Shown piece after piece: positions 1 through 7,931 of a DNA stretch of 64,000 nt. Numbering within the stretch: position 1 is the stretch's first letter; every line of letters begins with the position of its first letter. Origin of the DNA: Oscillatoriaceae cyanobacterium M7585_C2015_266. Lineage in GTDB: Bacteria; Cyanobacteriota; Cyanobacteriia; Cyanobacteriales; Oscillatoriaceae. A program made the position numbers and the translations under genes. The stretch lies in assembly GCA_015295835.1 (NCBI GenBank), contig DVEG01000025.1, positions 184,515-248,514 on the forward strand. Direction: 5' to 3'. The notes below the pieces were generated by a model. That model did no database searches. It was not told the origin of the DNA and worked only from the letters and a program-made list of their open reading frames with translations.

Positions 1-931
1 AAAACACCCTAGTAATAATGAAGTGTTTGCAGCTGTTAATACTGCCGGATTGACGGATGCGGCAGTGGTATGGTTGCCGAAAAATACTAAGATTGAAACG
101 CCAATTCACTTGCTGTTTCTGTCAATAGCCGCAGAAGCGTCGGTGATTTCTCAGCCCCGTTGTCTGGTTGTGGCAGAAGCGGGCAGCAGCGCAACGCTAA
201 TTGAGTATTACAGTACATTGGAATCTCTTGGGTGCCCTGGGAGTTCTTCCGGTACCTATTTTGCCAATGCGGTGACGGAAATTTGGCTGGAAGATAATGC
301 CGAAATCGTTCACGTTCGGGTTCAACGGGAAGCGAGTGAGGCATTTCATATCGGCAAAACTGCGATCGCTCAGGCTCGTAACAGTCGCTATACTGGTTAT
401 GCAGTCTGTTTGGGGGCTGTGCTGTCGCGACACAATTGGGAAGTTTTACAGACGGGTGAGGGCACGACAACTACTCTCAACGGGCTAAGCGCGCTCGCTG
501 GCTCTCAACTCGCCGATACCCATAGCGCTATCTTTTTAAATCACCCTTACGGCACTTGCCGCCAATTGCACAAATGCATTGTCAATGACTCTGCTCGCGC
601 AGTATTTAACGGCAAAATCTTAGTTCCCAAACCGGCACAAATGACAGATGCTGCGCAACTGAGCCGTAATTTGTTGCTTTCGCCTAAAGCTAGAGTCGAT
701 ACAAAACCACAGTTAGAAATTACCGCCGATAATGTCAAATGCTCTCACGGCGCAACCGTAAGCCAGTTGGATGCAGAGGAAATTTTTTACCTGCAAAGTC
801 GCGGCTTGAGCCGAGAAATGAGCTGTAATTTACTGATTGATGCTTTTGCTACAGAAATCATTCAGCAAATTCCAGTTAAATCTTTACAAAAAATGCTGTC
901 TCGGTGCGTGGCTTGTCGGCAAATTGATTAG
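1..931 (+). CDS. sufD: SufD, Fe-S cluster assembly scaffold subunit (5'-truncated)
   Basis: This is the C-terminal part of SufD, which works with SufB and the ATPase SufC as the scaffold that builds Fe-S clusters in the cytosol. The reading frame is open to the window edge (frame of base 2), so the N-terminus lies upstream and the GTG at 23 is not the start. Visible family features are '[14 protein letters not shown]', the beta-helix core with '[15 protein letters not shown]', and the C-terminal segment '[22 protein letters not shown]', where the SHGAT and FYLQSRG motifs are typical of SufB/SufD. sufS follows after 101 bp, as expected for the cyanobacterial sufBCDS order. Identification is firm; the missing N-terminus is due only to the window boundary. 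Confidence 0.95.
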   Translation, partial: KHPSNNEVFAAVNTAGLTDAAVVWLPKNTKIETPIHLLFLSIAAEASVISQPRCLVVAEAGSSATLIEYYSTLESLGCPGSSSGTYFANAVTEIWLEDNAEIVHVRVQREASEAFHIGKTAIAQARNSRYTGYAVCLGAVLSRHNWEVLQTGEGTTTTLNGLSALAGSQLADTHSAIFLNHPYGTCRQLHKCIVNDSARAVFNGKILVPKPAQMTDAAQLSRNLLLSPKARVDTKPQLEITADNVKCSHGATVSQLDAEEIFYLQSRGLSREMSCNLLIDAFATEIIQQIPVKSLQKMLSRCVACRQID

Positions 932-1032
932 TCATTTCATCCTTTGTCATAAGTCTACTGTCATTTGCAAGTGACAATGACAAGTGCTCCAGTCCAAATT
1001 ATAAAGGACAAAAGAATAATAACAACAAAAAA

Positions 1033-2295
1033 ATGACACTCACTCAAGAAAAAACTCTTGCTGCTAAAGTCCGTTCTGACTTTCCGATTTTAATGCAAGA
1101 AGTCAACGGTCACCGTTTAGTTTATTTTGACAATGCGGCTACGTCGCAAAAACCCGTAAAGGTATTAGAAACACTGCAAAATTATTACAATGAATATAAC
1201 TCAAATGTGCATCGCGGGGTTCACACCCTAAGTGCAAGGGCGACGGAAGCATACGAACAGGCACGAGAAAAAGTTGCTCGGTTTGTTAATGCATCTAGTC
1301 ATCAAGAGATTGTCTACACGCGCAATGCAAGTGAGGCAATTAATTTGGTTGCCTACGCTTGGGGTTTGAATAACCTGCAAGCAAAAGATGAAATTATTCT
1401 CTCGGTGATGGAACATCACAGCAATTTAGTACCGTGGCAAATTGTTGCTAAAAAAACAGGGGCAGTGCTGAAATTTGTTGAACTCACTGAAACACAAGAG
1501 TTTGACATGGAACAATTTAAGGCACTGCTTTCGGATAAGACTAAATTGGTGTCGGTGGTTCACGTTTCTAATACCCTCGGCTGTATTAATCCGGTGCAGG
1601 AAATATCGGCACTGGCGCATGAGTATGGCGCAAAAGTGCTCGTCGATGCCTGTCAAAGTGTACCGCATATGGCAATTGATGTGCAGGCGATCGATTGTGA
1701 TTGGCTAGTGGCGTCGGGGCATAAAATGTGCGCTCCTACTGGGATTGGGTTTCTATATGGGAAGTTGAATTTGCTGCGCTCGATGCCTCCATTTTTGGGT
1801 GGCGGCGAGATGATTGCTGATGTGTTTCTAGAGTATTCAACTTATGCTGATGTGCCGGCAAAGTTTGAAGCGGGAACGCCTGCGATCGCAGAAGCTATTG
1901 CTCTCGGTGCAGCGGTAGATTACCTAACTCAAATCGGAATGCATAATATCGAAGCTTATGAACACGAACTTACCGCCTATTTGTTCGAGCAATTAAATAA
2001 AATTCCCGAAATTAAACTTTATGGTCCCCAACCTAAAGCAGATGGCAGTGGCAGGGCTGCACTGGTAGCTTTTACTGCTGGAGATATTCACCCCCACGAC
2101 TTATCTACAATTTTAGATCAGGCGGGTGTGGCAATTCGCGCTGGTCACCACTGCACGCAACCGCTACACCGCTTTCTCGGTGTCCAGTCTACTGCACGGG
2201 CAAGTTTATATTTCTATAATACCCGCGAGGAAATTGATATATTTGTCGCTGCTTTGAAAGAGGCGCTCGCTTTTTTTGGCGGTATTTTTGCATAA
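1033..2295 (+). CDS. sufS: SufS, group II cysteine desulfurase
   Basis: This PLP enzyme takes sulfur from L-cysteine to form a protein persulfide and alanine, feeding the SUF Fe-S assembly pathway in the cytosol. It has 420 residues, the usual SufS length. The PLP-binding lysine is in '[13 protein letters not shown]' (about K231), preceded by the 'VDACQSVPH' aspartate. The active-site cysteine is in '[11 protein letters not shown]' (about C374), followed by '[12 protein letters not shown]', the group II (SufS/CsdA) signature rather than IscS. It lies 101 bp downstream of sufD. A strong hairpin with a T-run follows the stop codon, so this is the last gene of the suf operon. Confidence 0.97.
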   Translation: MTLTQEKTLAAKVRSDFPILMQEVNGHRLVYFDNAATSQKPVKVLETLQNYYNEYNSNVHRGVHTLSARATEAYEQAREKVARFVNASSHQEIVYTRNASEAINLVAYAWGLNNLQAKDEIILSVMEHHSNLVPWQIVAKKTGAVLKFVELTETQEFDMEQFKALLSDKTKLVSVVHVSNTLGCINPVQEISALAHEYGAKVLVDACQSVPHMAIDVQAIDCDWLVASGHKMCAPTGIGFLYGKLNLLRSMPPFLGGGEMIADVFLEYSTYADVPAKFEAGTPAIAEAIALGAAVDYLTQIGMHNIEAYEHELTAYLFEQLNKIPEIKLYGPQPKADGSGRAALVAFTAGDIHPHDLSTILDQAGVAIRAGHHCTQPLHRFLGVQSTARASLYFYNTREEIDIFVAALKEALAFFGGIFA

Positions 2296-2327
2296 GGCTG
2301 TTTCGAGTTCACTTTGGCACGACTGTT

Positions 2328-2356
2328 GAAACCCGTTTATTCGGGTTTCTTTTATT
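2328..2356 (+). terminator. Rho-independent terminator of the suf operon
   Basis: GAAACCCG and CGGGTTTC form a perfect 8-bp stem around a 6-nt TTTATT loop, followed directly by TTTTATTTG. It lies 32 bp after the sufS stop, on the plus strand. Confidence 0.85.
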
Positions 2357-2381
2357 TGAAATAGATAAAAAAATAAGATTT

Positions 2382-3032
2382 TTGGATATGGTGGCCATCT
2401 CTACTGCAGAACAGCGAATGGTGCTGGAAAATATAAGCTGGGAAACTTTTGAAGCACTGCTCAGAGAAACCGGCGATCGCAGAGGCTTTCGATTTGTTTA
2501 CCACCACGGCACTCTAGAAATTATGACTCCTTTTTTTGAACATGAGAATGCCAAAATTCAGTTAGATCGCTTTATCTTTACTCTAGTAGAAGAACTGGGA
2601 ATCGAACTAAAAAGTGCTGGCTCACTTACTCTCAAGTGCCAAGATGTCGCAGTGGGAATCGAACCCGATAATTGCTATTATATCCAAAACGAACCGAAAG
2701 TCAGAGGCAAAAGCAAAATCGCTCTAAAAAATGACCCCCCGCCGGATTTGGCAATTGAAGTAGATATTACCAGTAGTTCTGTCAACAAATTGGAAATTTA
2801 CGCAGCGCTTGGCGTTCCCGAACTCTGGCGATATAATGGAAGAGTTTTAAAATTCTATCAGCTCGTAGAGGGGCAATACAATGAATGCGAATTCAGCCTT
2901 GCCTTTCCTTTTATCTCGGTAAATGAAATAGCTAGATTTATCGAGGAAAGCAAAACGACTGCAGAAACGGTTTTACTGAAATCATTTCGAGGTTGGGTGC
3001 GAGAGAAAATTAAAACTCGCTTCCCCTCATAA
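2382..3032 (+). CDS. Uma2-family endonuclease-like protein (DUF820)
   Basis: About 215 residues of the Uma2/DUF820 family, a PD-(D/E)XK-fold group greatly expanded in cyanobacteria; the biological role is not established. Family features visible are the N-terminal 'SWETFEALL', 'LEIMTPFFEHE', a central 'VAVGIEPDNCYYIQN' and 'PPPDLAIEVDITSSS', whose D...EVD pattern matches the nuclease-fold acidic core, then 'YAALGVPELWRYNG'. The frame opens with TTG at 2382 and has ATG at 2388 two codons in; either could be the start. It stands alone downstream of the suf terminator and convergent with the PEP-CTERM gene. Confidence 0.85.
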   Translation: MDMVAISTAEQRMVLENISWETFEALLRETGDRRGFRFVYHHGTLEIMTPFFEHENAKIQLDRFIFTLVEELGIELKSAGSLTLKCQDVAVGIEPDNCYYIQNEPKVRGKSKIALKNDPPPDLAIEVDITSSSVNKLEIYAALGVPELWRYNGRVLKFYQLVEGQYNECEFSLAFPFISVNEIARFIEESKTTAETVLLKSFRGWVREKIKTRFPS

Positions 3033-3184
3033 AAAGAAAGCATAAAAAGAAAGGTATTTTGTAAAAAACTTAAAGACAAGCAAGAGCGCTCGCCCCTTTA
3101 CCTAATGTAAAGATGAGAAGCGATCGCCCTGCAGTAAATACACCACTGAAATCACAATCAAAAAATAATAACTATAAATATTAA

Positions 3185-4165
3185 CTATGATGCTGCTTGG
3201 CGGCGCTTGCGCAATTTAGCACCGAGCAAACCAAAGCCAGCGAGAGTTGTTCCCAGGATCGTCGTAGGTTCAGGCACCATTTCTCCTTCAAGCGCAACCC
3301 CGTCGTTTGCGCACTCAGCAAACAAGTGAGCAATAAAGTTCCCCTTCATTTCCTCAGTTCTAGTAAAGCTAAAACCGAAGGTATGAGAACCAAGGGGAGT
3401 CGAGCCTGCTTTCAGCCCTTCAGCGAAATTCAAACCGCGAGCGATTAAAGCTGCTTCATCCAGTAGTGTGAAATTATCATTTGCTACTTTAACTCCGGAG
3501 GCAATACTCGTGGGAGCTGCCTTTGTTTGATCGAAGTAGGGGCTGTTGGCTGCTAAGTGCCCCAGAGATGGGGTATTTTTATTGCCACCCGTCAGTTTTT
3601 GCGTGCCGAGATGGGTTGATACATAATTATTATATGAATTGAAGTTGCTCCAGCCGCTATTTATGTTGGTTACACTGGTAGTAGTAATATTCTTATAAAG
3701 ACCGTCAGCAGTCAGCTTAGAATCGCTACCATATGCGAAGCGTACGCCAAACAATTGATTTGGATTCGCCTCAGCAAATGTGGGTTTACCGGAGAAATTG
3801 AAGATCAAATCGCCCCAGCCGACATTGCGGATGCCTTTGTTTGCACCGACGGTATTTTTGGGAACGCGATCATCTGTTGTCGTCCATCCATCCCTGCCCA
3901 TATTGGCATTGATAGCGATGAAAACAGTGTTGCCGACTTGCGAGAAGGCGATACCGTAGATTTCAAAGGCAGTTCCGCCTACAGCTGTTGTATAGTACAG
4001 GGGGCTTTTTTTATCGGAGGATGCAAATGCTGTACTATCTGTAAATGAATCACGGGCGTAAGTCCATTTACCAATTCCAAATGCCTTGGCTTCTTGACTC
4101 GTTGCTGCTATCAGGCAGAGAGTAGCAGCAGAGGCGAACAGTGTGTTGATAGTTTGACGTTTCAT
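3185..4165 (-). CDS. PEP-CTERM, XDD3-like exosortase-dependent surface protein
   Basis: A 326-aa predicted exported protein. A signal peptide (about residues 1-28, ending in 'SQEAKAFG') is followed by a body rich in Gly, Asn, Ser and Thr with 'GWGDLIFNFSG' and 'NQLFGVRFAYG'. The C-terminus is a textbook PEP-CTERM tail: 'VPEPTTILG', a hydrophobic helix, then 'KLRKRRQAAS'. This tail targets proteins to an exosortase, which cleaves and anchors them at the cell surface. The body resembles the XDD3 exosortase-dependent family of cyanobacteria. I chose ATG 4165 (MKRQTINTLF); the open frame reaches 4222 but those 19 residues would precede the signal peptide. No exosortase gene is seen in this window. 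Confidence 0.85.
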   Translation of the reverse strand: MKRQTINTLFASAATLCLIAATSQEAKAFGIGKWTYARDSFTDSTAFASSDKKSPLYYTTAVGGTAFEIYGIAFSQVGNTVFIAINANMGRDGWTTTDDRVPKNTVGANKGIRNVGWGDLIFNFSGKPTFAEANPNQLFGVRFAYGSDSKLTADGLYKNITTTSVTNINSGWSNFNSYNNYVSTHLGTQKLTGGNKNTPSLGHLAANSPYFDQTKAAPTSIASGVKVANDNFTLLDEAALIARGLNFAEGLKAGSTPLGSHTFGFSFTRTEEMKGNFIAHLFAECANDGVALEGEMVPEPTTILGTTLAGFGLLGAKLRKRRQAAS

Positions 4166-5002
4166 GGTAAAAGTCCCTATTTTCAAGTCTTTCAGGTATT
4201 TGGGGCGGCAGACGATAGACAACGCCTGTCCGACTCACAATTCAACCTTATCTGAGCTTTTGTAAAGTTGTCTACCTCTGGCAAGTCTTTTTTGGTAAAG
4301 TTTCTGTAAACTTTTTTCCAATTTGGGAACATAGCGGTTTCGGAAAAATACGTATAGGTACCAAGGTACCAGGAAAAATTTTCCCCTCCTTTCGTGGACA
4401 TCGTCGCTATTAAAAATAAAACCCCGGCTTTTCCTGGTTTTTTTATTAAAAATAATGGATTTTATAATAAACTTGCTAATAGGCATTGTACGTTTTTTAT
4501 TGTAAATTGGCTAACTCAGTATATTCTCGGTTATAGGCATGCAAAAAATATTTTGTTATTAAAAAATAATTGCATATTTTGTTAGCTCCTTTGGCGTCAA
4601 GCAGAGGTTAGCCCATCATCTCAGTAAATTTATGGAGCAGCAGTCTCAGGGCAGTTTCGAGTGGGGAGAAAAGCCCTATACCATCCTCAATAGTACCGTG
4701 ACTACAGATTTAAAGCTATTAAGCTCTTTATAAAGCGTCAACATTATTTATTGGCATTCTTTGTAATCTACCCAGATGAGAGGTGTTTTAAGTAAAGATA
4801 AAAAGTAAAAAATTTTTTATGGTAGAGGGGTAATACCCACAAAGGGTATAATGTAGTACAGGGGTAGTCGGAACAAAAAGTGACACTTGAAGTGCCACTA
4901 GCGACAAACTGGCATATTTCCCTATTCATTAATTAATTAAATGAAAAGGGGAACCTGGAAAGCAGCCCCGCTGAGTATAAATTTAAGAAAAGGCAGGGCA
5001 CT
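4166..5002. other. Long AT-rich intergenic region
   Basis: About 840 bp between the divergent PEP-CTERM gene and a candidate 29-aa peptide. No convincing protein gene is seen; the short frames here look random. It contains two nearby GGTACC sites near 4356-4372, a 6-bp hairpin ATACCC/GGGTAT at 4833-4849, and a 21-codon frame at 4941-5006 that overlaps the start of the 29-aa frame. The first 100 bp next to 4165 should hold the PEP-CTERM promoter. Confidence 0.5.
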
Positions 5003-5092
5003 GTGAAAAAATTTTTGCAAGGAATGGGGATTTTATTGGGGACTTTCGCCTTCGTAGGCACAATGATGATTCTGATACTGATAGTGGTTTGA
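5003..5092 (+). CDS. Candidate 29-aa single-pass membrane peptide
   Basis: A GTG-started frame encodes 29 residues, beginning VKKFLQGMGILLG and ending in MMILILIVV. Two lysines at the N-terminus are followed by an uninterrupted hydrophobic stretch of about 24 residues, the pattern of a small single-pass membrane protein. A purine-rich AAAAGGCAGGG lies 5 to 15 bases before the start. The frame overlaps the end of a 21-codon ATG frame at 4941-5006 by four bases. I cannot match it to a known small photosystem, cytochrome b6f or NDH subunit. The hydrophobic pattern supports it; size and lack of homology leave it uncertain. Confidence 0.35.
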   Translation: MKKFLQGMGILLGTFAFVGTMMILILIVV

Positions 5093-5106
5093 GTTTAATA
5101 CAAATT

Positions 5107-5133
5107 AGGCGAGCGCAGTGAAAGCGCTCGCCT
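5107..5133. repeat. Perfect 10-bp inverted repeat made of the GCGAGCGC motif
   Basis: AGGCGAGCGC (5107-5116) and GCGCTCGCCT (5124-5133) form a perfect 10-bp stem with a 7-nt loop (AGTGAAA). A second GCCTAAT at 5134-5140 can also pair with ATTAGGC at 5104-5110. It lies just after the 29-aa frame and 45 bp from the convergent fmdB-like gene. There is no T-run, so it is not a standard terminator. It looks like a copy of a short palindromic intergenic repeat. Confidence 0.6.
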
Positions 5134-5178
5134 GCCTAATAACTTCCGTGCCCCAATTCACGCAACTGATTGCATAGT

Positions 5179-5493
5179 TTAAGTTTTTATAGGTTTTCCT
5201 TCGCGATCGACAATACGACTTTCACCGTCTCTTGCCGTCACATTTTCATAAACACCTTTATCCCGTTTTACGAGCTTAGTAAAGCCCAAGTTCCTATAAT
5301 CGCTGTCTGATGTCGGCACCATCAGGCTTGGAGCGCTAAAAAGACGGTGCACTGGCGCATCTTTTGGCGTATCCCCCGGATCGCATTTTGCTAGGGCACA
5401 CAATTCCCCCCAGGTTTTAACTTCCTGGTTAATGCTGTGCATGACTTCGATTTTCCGATTGTTACTCGGACAGAAATAATCGTAAGTAGGCAT
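5179..5493 (-). CDS. FmdB-family zinc-ribbon-like protein
   Basis: A 104-aa protein starting 'MPTYDYFCP', the usual opening of FmdB-type putative regulatory zinc ribbons. The family normally has two CxxC knuckles; here the first is reduced to one Cys (C8, in 'FCPSNN') and the second pair appears as 'CALAKC', so metal binding may be changed or lost. The C-terminal half ('SDSDYRNLGFTKLVKRDKG') is conserved-looking but of unknown role. It appears monocistronic, on the strand opposite the dipeptidase gene. The molecular function of the family is not established. Confidence 0.75.
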   Translation of the reverse strand: MPTYDYFCPSNNRKIEVMHSINQEVKTWGELCALAKCDPGDTPKDAPVHRLFSAPSLMVPTSDSDYRNLGFTKLVKRDKGVYENVTARDGESRIVDREGKPIKT

Positions 5494-5606
5494 AGCGGGA
5501 ATCTTAATGACAATAAATCAGCCTATCCACCTACCAGTATAAAGGATTTTAGCTAAATTTATCTTCGCATTTGCAAGTGCCAACCCTCGCTCCAGTCGTA
5601 AGCCCC

Positions 5607-6296
5607 ATGAAACCTTATCAACAAATCCCTATTCAAGAATGCTTTGAGCCACTCGTGCCCATACCGCCGCAGCTATTTGCGCTAGTTTCTCCCCATCCTT
5701 ACCAAAAACTAGGCGCTCCCTATGGAGACAAATCGCCATTCTACCTTCGCCAAGGTGTACTCGACAGCTTGATTCAAGCCCAAAAAGAGCTACAGAATTT
5801 ATCCCCAGGCATACGCATCCAGATTTTCGATGCCTATCGACCGGTTGCGGTGCAGCAGTTTATGGTGGATTATAGTTTTAAAGAACTAGCGCGATCGCTT
5901 GGTTTCAATCCCAATAATTTAATAGAAGTGCAGCGGCAATCTATCTTAGAGCAAGTCTATCAATTTTGGGCACCACCTAGCCTTGATCCTGCCACGCCGC
6001 CACCCCATAGCACTGGTGCGGCTGTAGACGTGACACTGGTAGATGCTACAGGGCAGCCGCTAGACATGGGTTCACCAATTGACGAAATCTCGCCCCGCTC
6101 CTATCCTGATTATTTTGCCAACAGCAGCGCTCCTGTGGAGTTGCAGTATCACCGCTCCCGACAATTATTGCGAAATGTAATGCTTTCAGCCGGATTTGCT
6201 CAACATCAAAATGAGTGGTGGCATTTTTGCAAAGGCGATCAGATGTGGGCGTGGCTGACGCAACAAAAAAGTGCCCGTTACGGTAGAGTTGAGTGA
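5607..6296 (+). CDS. VanX/DdpX-like D-Ala-D-Ala dipeptidase (peptidase M15D)
   Basis: A zinc dipeptidase that hydrolyses D-alanyl-D-alanine, in peptidoglycan recycling or turnover. About 229 residues from ATG 5607 (MKPYQQIPI); the frame extends 12 codons upstream to a TTG, but the ATG fits the family N-terminus. Signatures are 'IFDAYRP' (the substrate-binding Arg), 'HSTGAAVDVTL' (zinc-binding SxHxxGxAxD, with the first Ser replaced by His-Ser-Thr spacing) and 'NEWWHF' (catalytic Glu and third zinc ligand His). No signal peptide is evident, so it is probably cytosolic. No van-type resistance genes accompany it, which argues for a metabolic role. Confidence 0.9.
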   Translation: MKPYQQIPIQECFEPLVPIPPQLFALVSPHPYQKLGAPYGDKSPFYLRQGVLDSLIQAQKELQNLSPGIRIQIFDAYRPVAVQQFMVDYSFKELARSLGFNPNNLIEVQRQSILEQVYQFWAPPSLDPATPPPHSTGAAVDVTLVDATGQPLDMGSPIDEISPRSYPDYFANSSAPVELQYHRSRQLLRNVMLSAGFAQHQNEWWHFCKGDQMWAWLTQQKSARYGRVE

Positions 6297-6298
6297 AA

Positions 6299-7921
6299 TT
6301 AGCTCTTGGGTGAAACCAGGGGGCTATTTTTTATTTTTAGCTTCCAAAGACTACCGATAGTGTAAACTGGCTGAATTTTATATATATCATCTCGCTTAAT
6401 TTTTTCTAACAGCTTTCCGGACGGACGAAATAAAAAAACGTCGCTAAATTTTTCCGAAATTTTAGGTAAATTTCCGTTTTCGACTAACAATAAATTCGTG
6501 TGTGGATTGAGTTTATAACTCAGAGAGACTAAACGACTGACTCGCTCACTACTACTGATGACGAGCGGGCGTGGAGTTTGGTTAATAATTTTAGCAACAC
6601 GAATATTGTAATAGCAACTGTACTTGTTCCACCAAGTTTCGGCTTGCCCGCTGACGATACAGGAGATAATGCCCGCCGTGAAAATTGCGATCGCCACCAC
6701 CCGCCAAACTAGCCGCTGCCCAGTTATTTTTACAGCCAATAAATAAGCAACAGCTATCTGAATTCCCAAATATGAGGGAATGAGATATCGGGCAATTCCT
6801 GAGCGCTGACCCCCAGAAATGATATCGGGCAAAACCATCGCCATCGCCGGTACCACAATTAATGTGATTAGCGATAACCAAATGCGCCCAGTTGTCTGCC
6901 GGCAGACGAAATAAACCGCATAGCCCACCAAAATTAAAATCGGCACTATCAAATATATCAAAAAATTTACCGTTGCGAAGATATTGCCATCTTGACCAGC
7001 CTCCACATCAAACAAACGCTCATTATATATGACTTGCATATCAAAGAAAATTGCACTTAGATTCAGCAACCATCTTTTGAATAATGTAAAAAAAGGAATT
7101 TCTCTAGCCACCCAATTGCCGATACTGCTGCCGCTAGCTATATATAAAAGCATCCAGGGAATTAAAGTTATAAATCCCAAAACAGTTGCTAAAAAGTAAC
7201 CAGAAAAGACTGAATAATTTTCATCTTTATCCCGGCAGAATAGTTGATAAACCAAAACATAAATGCCGTGTCCGAGACAAACCAAACCTGAAATCAAGTG
7301 AGAATACAAACTGACGGCTACTGTTACCGCATAAACAAACCATGCCGACGTGGTTTGTAGGCGAATAGCCCGCTGTAGTGCTGCACTCGAAAATAGGATC
7401 GTCGCTGTCCACAAACTGTATTGTCGAGCTTCCTGAGCGTAAAGAACGTGAAACGGAGAAATGGCAACCAGTGCCATTGCAATTCCTCCTACGAGTGGCA
7501 ATCCAAATAGTTCTAAACATAGCCAATAAATACCAGGAAACACGAGTAAACTGAGAACAGCCGCCAAACCTCGCGTCACTTCTATAGAGCTGTCAAACCA
7601 CTGCATTGCCAATCGCGCTAAGATATAATAGAGCGGTGCATGTTCAGCGTTGCCTGCGAGGGCAAAAATTGTATCGCTCCAGGTTTTTTCAGGGGAGAGT
7701 TGCTGAAATTTGTGCAATTCTTTGATGCCGATAACGCGATTTGATGGAACCAGTTCGGCAAAATCTGCTTTTCGATATCCAGAAATGCGGAGTGAGGTAT
7801 GGACTTCATCAATCCAGTAAATTTTTTTTTCCAGATTGTTTAAGCGAAAAAAAATTCCCAATGTAACGAGAATTATAATTAGTATTAGCACCCCAATTGT
7901 CTGCAATCTTTGAGACTTCAT
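6299..7921 (-). CDS. GT39/ArnT-like polytopic glycosyltransferase
   Basis: A 540-aa integral membrane protein with an N-terminal helix, then the lumenal-loop acidic motif in 'KKIYWIDEVHTSLR' (W-x-DE), which in GT-C enzymes such as PMT and ArnT carries the catalytic acid. 'GNAEHAPLYYILARL' and about ten further hydrophobic helices complete a family-39-like fold. Such enzymes transfer sugars from polyprenyl phosphate on the outer face of the membrane. The gene follows a paralog of the 'VVQDDARQH' family with a 10-bp gap, so the two form one operon. Start is ATG 7921, with GTG 7924 immediately before; AGGTGA lies upstream. The exact substrate cannot be read from the sequence. Confidence 0.85.
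   Translation of the reverse strand: MKSQRLQTIGVLILIIILVTLGIFFRLNNLEKKIYWIDEVHTSLRISGYRKADFAELVPSNRVIGIKELHKFQQLSPEKTWSDTIFALAGNAEHAPLYYILARLAMQWFDSSIEVTRGLAAVLSLLVFPGIYWLCLELFGLPLVGGIAMALVAISPFHVLYAQEARQYSLWTATILFSSAALQRAIRLQTTSAWFVYAVTVAVSLYSHLISGLVCLGHGIYVLVYQLFCRDKDENYSVFSGYFLATVLGFITLIPWMLLYIASGSSIGNWVAREIPFFTLFKRWLLNLSAIFFDMQVIYNERLFDVEAGQDGNIFATVNFLIYLIVPILILVGYAVYFVCRQTTGRIWLSLITLIVVPAMAMVLPDIISGGQRSGIARYLIPSYLGIQIAVAYLLAVKITGQRLVWRVVAIAIFTAGIISCIVSGQAETWWNKYSCYYNIRVAKIINQTPRPLVISSSERVSRLVSLSYKLNPHTNLLLVENGNLPKISEKFSDVFLFRPSGKLLEKIKRDDIYKIQPVYTIGSLWKLKIKNSPLVSPKS
6301..6337 (+). terminator. Probable rho-independent terminator of the dipeptidase gene
   Basis: AGCTCTTGG (6301-6309) pairs with CCAGGGGGCT (6316-6325) with some G-T pairs and a bulge around a GTGAAA loop, followed by ATTTTTTATTTTT. 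It overlaps the 3' end of the convergent GT39 gene, an economical arrangement. Confidence 0.55.
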
Positions 7922-7931
7922 CACTGAGATT

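Noticed and set aside
4601..4790. Minus-strand stretch reading 'LFSPLETALRLLLHKFTEMMG' and so on, resembling a coding remnant.
   Set aside because: No start or recognisable family, and a stop follows; not enough to call a pseudogene.
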